DNA from: Azonexus sp.
GTDB lineage: Bacteria; Pseudomonadota; Gammaproteobacteria; Burkholderiales; Rhodocyclaceae
DNA length: 64,000 bases
Assembly (NCBI GenBank): GCA_017983755.1
Contig: JAGOAU010000011.1
Location: 1 to 64,000, forward strand
Direction of reading: 5' to 3'
A program made the position numbers and the translations under genes. The notes below the pieces were generated by a model, which saw nothing but the letters and a program-made list of their open reading frames with translations, had not been told where the DNA came from and ran no database searches. Below, in pieces: positions 61,173-64,000 of this stretch (position 1 is its first letter; each line of letters starts with the position of its first letter).

Positions 61173-62399
61173 ATGCGTCCAATCCTGGTTCTCCTCCACC
61201 GCTGGTTCGGCCTGTTCGCAGCCCTCTTCCTGCTCGTTTCCGGGCTGACCGGCGCCGTGATCTCGTGGGATCACGAACTGGACGAATGGCTCAATCCACA
61301 TCTGTTCCACGCGCGGGCGACGGGTGATCCGTTGCCCGCACTGGAACTCGCGGATCGCCTGGAAGCCGCCGACCCGCGCCTGCGCATCCGCTTCATGCCG
61401 CTGGAGACCGAACCCGGGCATACCCTGGGCGTCATGGTCGAACCGCGCATCGACCCGGCGAGCGGCCAGCCCTTCGATCTCGGCTTCAACCAGGTCGCCA
61501 TCGATCCCGCCGACGGCGAGATCCTCGGGCGCCGGGAATGGGGCAAGGTGTCGCTCGACCGCGAGAATCTGCTGCCTTTCCTGTACAAGCTCCACTACAG
61601 CATGCATATCCCGGACATCGATCTGATCCCCGTCGGCACGCTGTTCATGGGCATCGTCGCCATCGTCTGGGTCTTCGACAGCCTGCTGGCGCTGTGGATT
61701 TCCTTTCCCAGCCGCAAGAGCTGGCGGCAATCCTTCGCCTTCCGCTGGCAGGCCGGCGGCTATCGCCTGAATTTCGATCTCCATCGTTCGGGCGGCGTCT
61801 GGCTTTTCCTGCTGGTGCTGATGCTCGCTGTCACTTCAGTATCGATGAACCTCAAGGAACAGGTCATGCGTCCGGTGCTCGGCTGGGTCACCGAACTGAC
61901 CCCCTCGCCGTTCGCCACCCGGGCGCCTGTCGCGGTCGACCAGCAAAAAGAGCCAAAAATGGGACGCTCGGAGATTCTCGCCATCGCCCGCGCCGAGGCG
62001 GAACGGCGCGGCCTTGATGCCCCCGCAGGCGGCATCTTCCACATCGCACAGTTCGGCATCTACGGCGTCGGCTTCTTCGAGGCCGGCAACAGCCATGGCG
62101 ATGGCGGCCTGGGCAATCCCTGGCTCTACTTCGATGCCGATAGCGGCGAAGCGCTCGGCGGCGACATTCCCGGCCAGGGAACGGCCGGGGACATCTTTCT
62201 CCAGTCGATGTTCCCGCTCCACTCGGGAAGGATCATCGGCGTGCCGGGACGCGTCCTGATCAGCCTGATGGGTCTGGCAATCGCAATGTTCAGCGTGACC
62301 GGCATCGTCATCTGGGCCCGCAAGCGCAAGGCCCGCCTTGGCAGAAGGACGCAATCGCGGGAGCTACTGGCCGACGCCGGGGCCGGCGGACAGGCCTAG
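61173..62399 (+). CDS. PepSY-domain inner-membrane protein (siderophore reductase-like)
   Basis: A 408-residue membrane protein of the PepSY_TM (PiuB/FoxB-like) type. The first segment (LHRWFGLFAALFLLVSGLTG) and others carry histidines in HRWFGL, YKLHYSMH and FDLHRSGGVW that could bind heme. Periplasmic PepSY domains lie between the helices. FoxB-type proteins help reduce and release iron from siderophores after import. It is in an operon with the receptor (13-bp gap, GGAG present). A dispersed motif lies in the periplasmic linker around residue 255 (core 61930). Confidence 0.82.
   Translation: MRPILVLLHRWFGLFAALFLLVSGLTGAVISWDHELDEWLNPHLFHARATGDPLPALELADRLEAADPRLRIRFMPLETEPGHTLGVMVEPRIDPASGQPFDLGFNQVAIDPADGEILGRREWGKVSLDRENLLPFLYKLHYSMHIPDIDLIPVGTLFMGIVAIVWVFDSLLALWISFPSRKSWRQSFAFRWQAGGYRLNFDLHRSGGVWLFLLVLMLAVTSVSMNLKEQVMRPVLGWVTELTPSPFATRAPVAVDQQKEPKMGRSEILAIARAEAERRGLDAPAGGIFHIAQFGIYGVGFFEAGNSHGDGGLGNPWLYFDADSGEALGGDIPGQGTAGDIFLQSMFPLHSGRIIGVPGRVLISLMGLAIAMFSVTGIVIWARKRKARLGRRTQSRELLADAGAGGQA
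61928..61964 (+). repeat. Dispersed motif copy (in the PepSY gene)
   Basis: Core TCGCGGTCGAC at 61930-61940, then AGCAAAAAGAGCCAAAAATGGG. It encodes AVDQQKEPKMG in a periplasmic linker. Confidence 0.7.
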
Positions 62400-62430
62400 C
62401 CGCCGACCGCCGGCCTGACAATGTTGCCGC

Positions 62431-63447
62431 TCAGCGATACCCCGCCCGGTCGAGCACCATCTGCGCGGCGACCATGTTCTTCGCCAGCTGGCCGATCGGC
62501 AGGGTATCGGCCTTGAACTTGCCGAGCGCGGTGAGCGCCGGGTTGTTGGTGACGACGCTCTCGACCACCGGCCATTCGTTGTTGCCGTCGGCGAAGTAGC
62601 GCTGGGCGTCGTCGCTGGCCAGGTATTCGAGGAACCTGACCGCCGACTCCTGGTTCTTCGAGGTCTTGACCATGCCGCCGCCAGAGATGTTGACGTGGGT
62701 GCCGGTCGTCGCCTGGTTGGGCCAGACGATGCCGACGCGCTCCATCATGCGCCGGTCGTCGATTTTGTCGGAACGGACCAGACGCGCCAGGTAGTAGGTG
62801 TTCGACACCGCGACGCCGCACTCGCCGGCAGCAACGGCCTTGATCTGGTCGGTATCGCCGCCCTTTGGCGCGCGCGCGAAATTGGCGACGACGCCGCGCG
62901 CCCAGACCTCGGTCTTCGCTTCGCCGTTGCGGGCGATCAGCGACGATACCAGCGACAGATTGTAGGGGTGAGCGCCGGAGCGGCTGCACAGCTTGCCCTT
63001 CAGTTGCGGGTCGGCGAGCGCTTCGTAAGTTTGCACCTCTTCGGCCTTCACCGCGCTGCGGTTGTAGATGATGACGCGGGCGCGGGTCGAGAAGGCGAAC
63101 CAGGTGTCGGTACGCAAATGTGCCGGAATGCGTGATTCGAGTAGTTTCGATTTCACCGGCGCGAAGAGGCCGAGTTCGTCGGCCTTGGCCAACCGTGCCG
63201 CGTCGACGGTGATGAAGACGTCGGCCGGGCTGTTGGCGCCTTCGTTGCGGATGCGCTCCATCAACTCCTCTTCCTTGCCTTCGATGCGGTTGACCTTGAT
63301 TCCAGTCTGCTTCGTGAAGTTGGCGTAGAGCGCCTCATCGGTCTGGTAATGGCGGGCGGAATACAGGTTGAGGACTTTTTCCTGGGCGGATGCGCCCAGG
63401 CTGGCGCTGGCCAGCGCCAGGGCAAGCAGCGGTATGCGGAAGTTCAC
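62431..63447 (-). CDS. fbpA: Second ferric iron ABC transporter binding protein (FbpA paralogue)
   Basis: A 338-residue protein very similar to the product of the gene at 6403, with the same VLNLYSARHYQTDEALYANF, SPADVFITVDAARLAKADEL, and VSNTYYLARLV tyrosine pair. Signal peptide NFRIPLLALALASASLGASA. The start is GTG 63447, which overlaps the stop of the oxidoreductase upstream (GTGA), so it is translationally coupled. No permease or ATPase lies next to it in the window. It may share FbpB/FbpC with the first copy. Confidence 0.88.
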   Translation of the reverse strand: MNFRIPLLALALASASLGASAQEKVLNLYSARHYQTDEALYANFTKQTGIKVNRIEGKEEELMERIRNEGANSPADVFITVDAARLAKADELGLFAPVKSKLLESRIPAHLRTDTWFAFSTRARVIIYNRSAVKAEEVQTYEALADPQLKGKLCSRSGAHPYNLSLVSSLIARNGEAKTEVWARGVVANFARAPKGGDTDQIKAVAAGECGVAVSNTYYLARLVRSDKIDDRRMMERVGIVWPNQATTGTHVNISGGGMVKTSKNQESAVRFLEYLASDDAQRYFADGNNEWPVVESVVTNNPALTALGKFKADTLPIGQLAKNMVAAQMVLDRAGYR

Positions 63448-64000
63448 GGTTCGGTTCTCCGAGTAGGGTTGTCGTAAAGGTAAGCGGTGGAAATCTGGTC
63501 CAGGCCGGCAACGCCGCACAGCGCCATGGTCGCCTCCAGCTCGTCCTGTAGCAGGCGGATGACATGGGCAACGCCGAGCGGGCCGGCGGCGGCCAGCGCG
63601 TGGATGTAGGGGCGACCGACCAGCACCGCCGAAGCGCCCAGGGCGATCGCCTTGAAGATGTCGCTGCCGCGCTGGATGCCGCCATCGAGCAGGATGGGCA
63701 CCCGGCCGAGCAAGCGGTCGGCGATGGCGGGCAGCGCGTCGAGGCTGGCCGGCAGGGTATCGAGGGTACGGCCACCGTGGTTGGAGACGACGATGCCGGC
63801 CGCCCCCATGTCGACTGCGCGCACCGCATCGTCCGGATGCAGGACGCCCTTGACGATGACCGGCAAGCGCGTCGCGGCAAGCAGCCAGTCGAGGTCCTTC
63901 CAGGTCGGCGCGCAATGCATGAGGTCATCGAAGACGTTGCTCGGCCCGCGCCGCTTGCGCTTCTCGGCCAGCGAGCGCTCGCGCAGCGCGAAGCCCTGGC
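63444..64000 (-). CDS. FMN-dependent alpha-hydroxy acid dehydrogenase, C-terminal part (L-lactate dehydrogenase-like, partial)
   Basis: The visible 185 residues are the C-terminal half of an FMN-binding TIM-barrel oxidase/dehydrogenase. DLDWLLAATRLPVIVKGVLHPDDAVRAV, AAGIVVSNHGGRTLDTLPASLDALP (active-site His in SNHGGR) and PILLDGGIQRGSDIFKAIALGASAVLVGRPY (FMN phosphate loop) are well conserved. It oxidises L-lactate or another 2-hydroxy acid. The start lies outside the window. The stop overlaps the fbpA2 start. Confidence 0.88.
   Translation of the reverse strand, partial: QGFALRERSLAEKRKRRGPSNVFDDLMHCAPTWKDLDWLLAATRLPVIVKGVLHPDDAVRAVDMGAAGIVVSNHGGRTLDTLPASLDALPAIADRLLGRVPILLDGGIQRGSDIFKAIALGASAVLVGRPYIHALAAAGPLGVAHVIRLLQDELEATMALCGVAGLDQISTAYLYDNPTRRTEP

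Overview
This GC-rich window carries about 70 genes and looks like chromosomal DNA of a betaproteobacterium, most likely of the Rhodocyclales (Azonexus/Dechloromonas-like). The assignment is inference. It rests on gene content and order: an Rnf complex, an aat-bpt pair, NnrS, PrpE beside an AcuI/YhdH reductase, a PiT/DUF47 phosphate pair and a Bordetella-type ftr iron operon. No rRNA, tRNA or CRISPR array was seen.

Layout. 1-1.6 kb: 5' end of ppx, then a 147-bp MITE and an IS1595-family element, both inserted in the T-tract of the prpE terminator. 1.6-5.7 kb: prpE, a receiver plus degenerate GGDEF protein, and acuI/yhdH. 5.8-11 kb: an NlpC/P60 hydrolase and a ferric-iron ABC transporter whose three genes are split over both strands. 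11-16.3 kb: aat, bpt, an MliC-YbaY protein, nnrS, capA and acyP. 16.4-21 kb: a MacAB-TolC-type export operon. 21-29.6 kb: azlCD, pyrD, rnfABCDGE and an RlmN-like methyltransferase. 29.6-33 kb: a DUF1778/GNAT toxin-antitoxin pair, an AT-rich orphan gene, nth, a FIST protein and DUF1841. 33-48.3 kb: mostly housekeeping genes (MBL-fold protein, gspE, two cysteine-repeat periplasmic proteins, SYLF, an old-yellow-enzyme reductase, htpG with a sigma-32 promoter, greB, pit/DUF47, aldo/keto reductase, DUF455, deaD).

48.3-63.5 kb is an iron-acquisition island with three Fur-box promoter regions. It holds a small-ORF/coiled-coil/DUF2325 cluster, hemP, tonB-exbB-exbD, ftrA-porin-ftrB-ftrC-ftrD, two complementary bacterioferritin subunits, bfd, a TonB-dependent siderophore receptor, a PepSY reductase-like protein and a second fbpA. 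Together these cover outer-membrane uptake (receptor, porin), energy supply (TonB/ExbBD), periplasmic binding and oxidation (FtrA, FtrB, FbpA), inner-membrane import (FtrCD, FbpBC), storage (Bfr) and release (Bfd).

Two sequence-level patterns cut across the genes. First, a dispersed motif of about 30-38 bp, with core YTGCGGTCRAC followed by an A-rich arm and a GCCC/ATTTTC-like arm, occurs about 18 times. It appears in both orientations, between genes and inside coding sequences in different reading frames. Second, GCCAGCC-rich tracts sit in the 5' leaders of six units of the iron island and nowhere else that I noticed. I regard these two as the best candidates for something undescribed.
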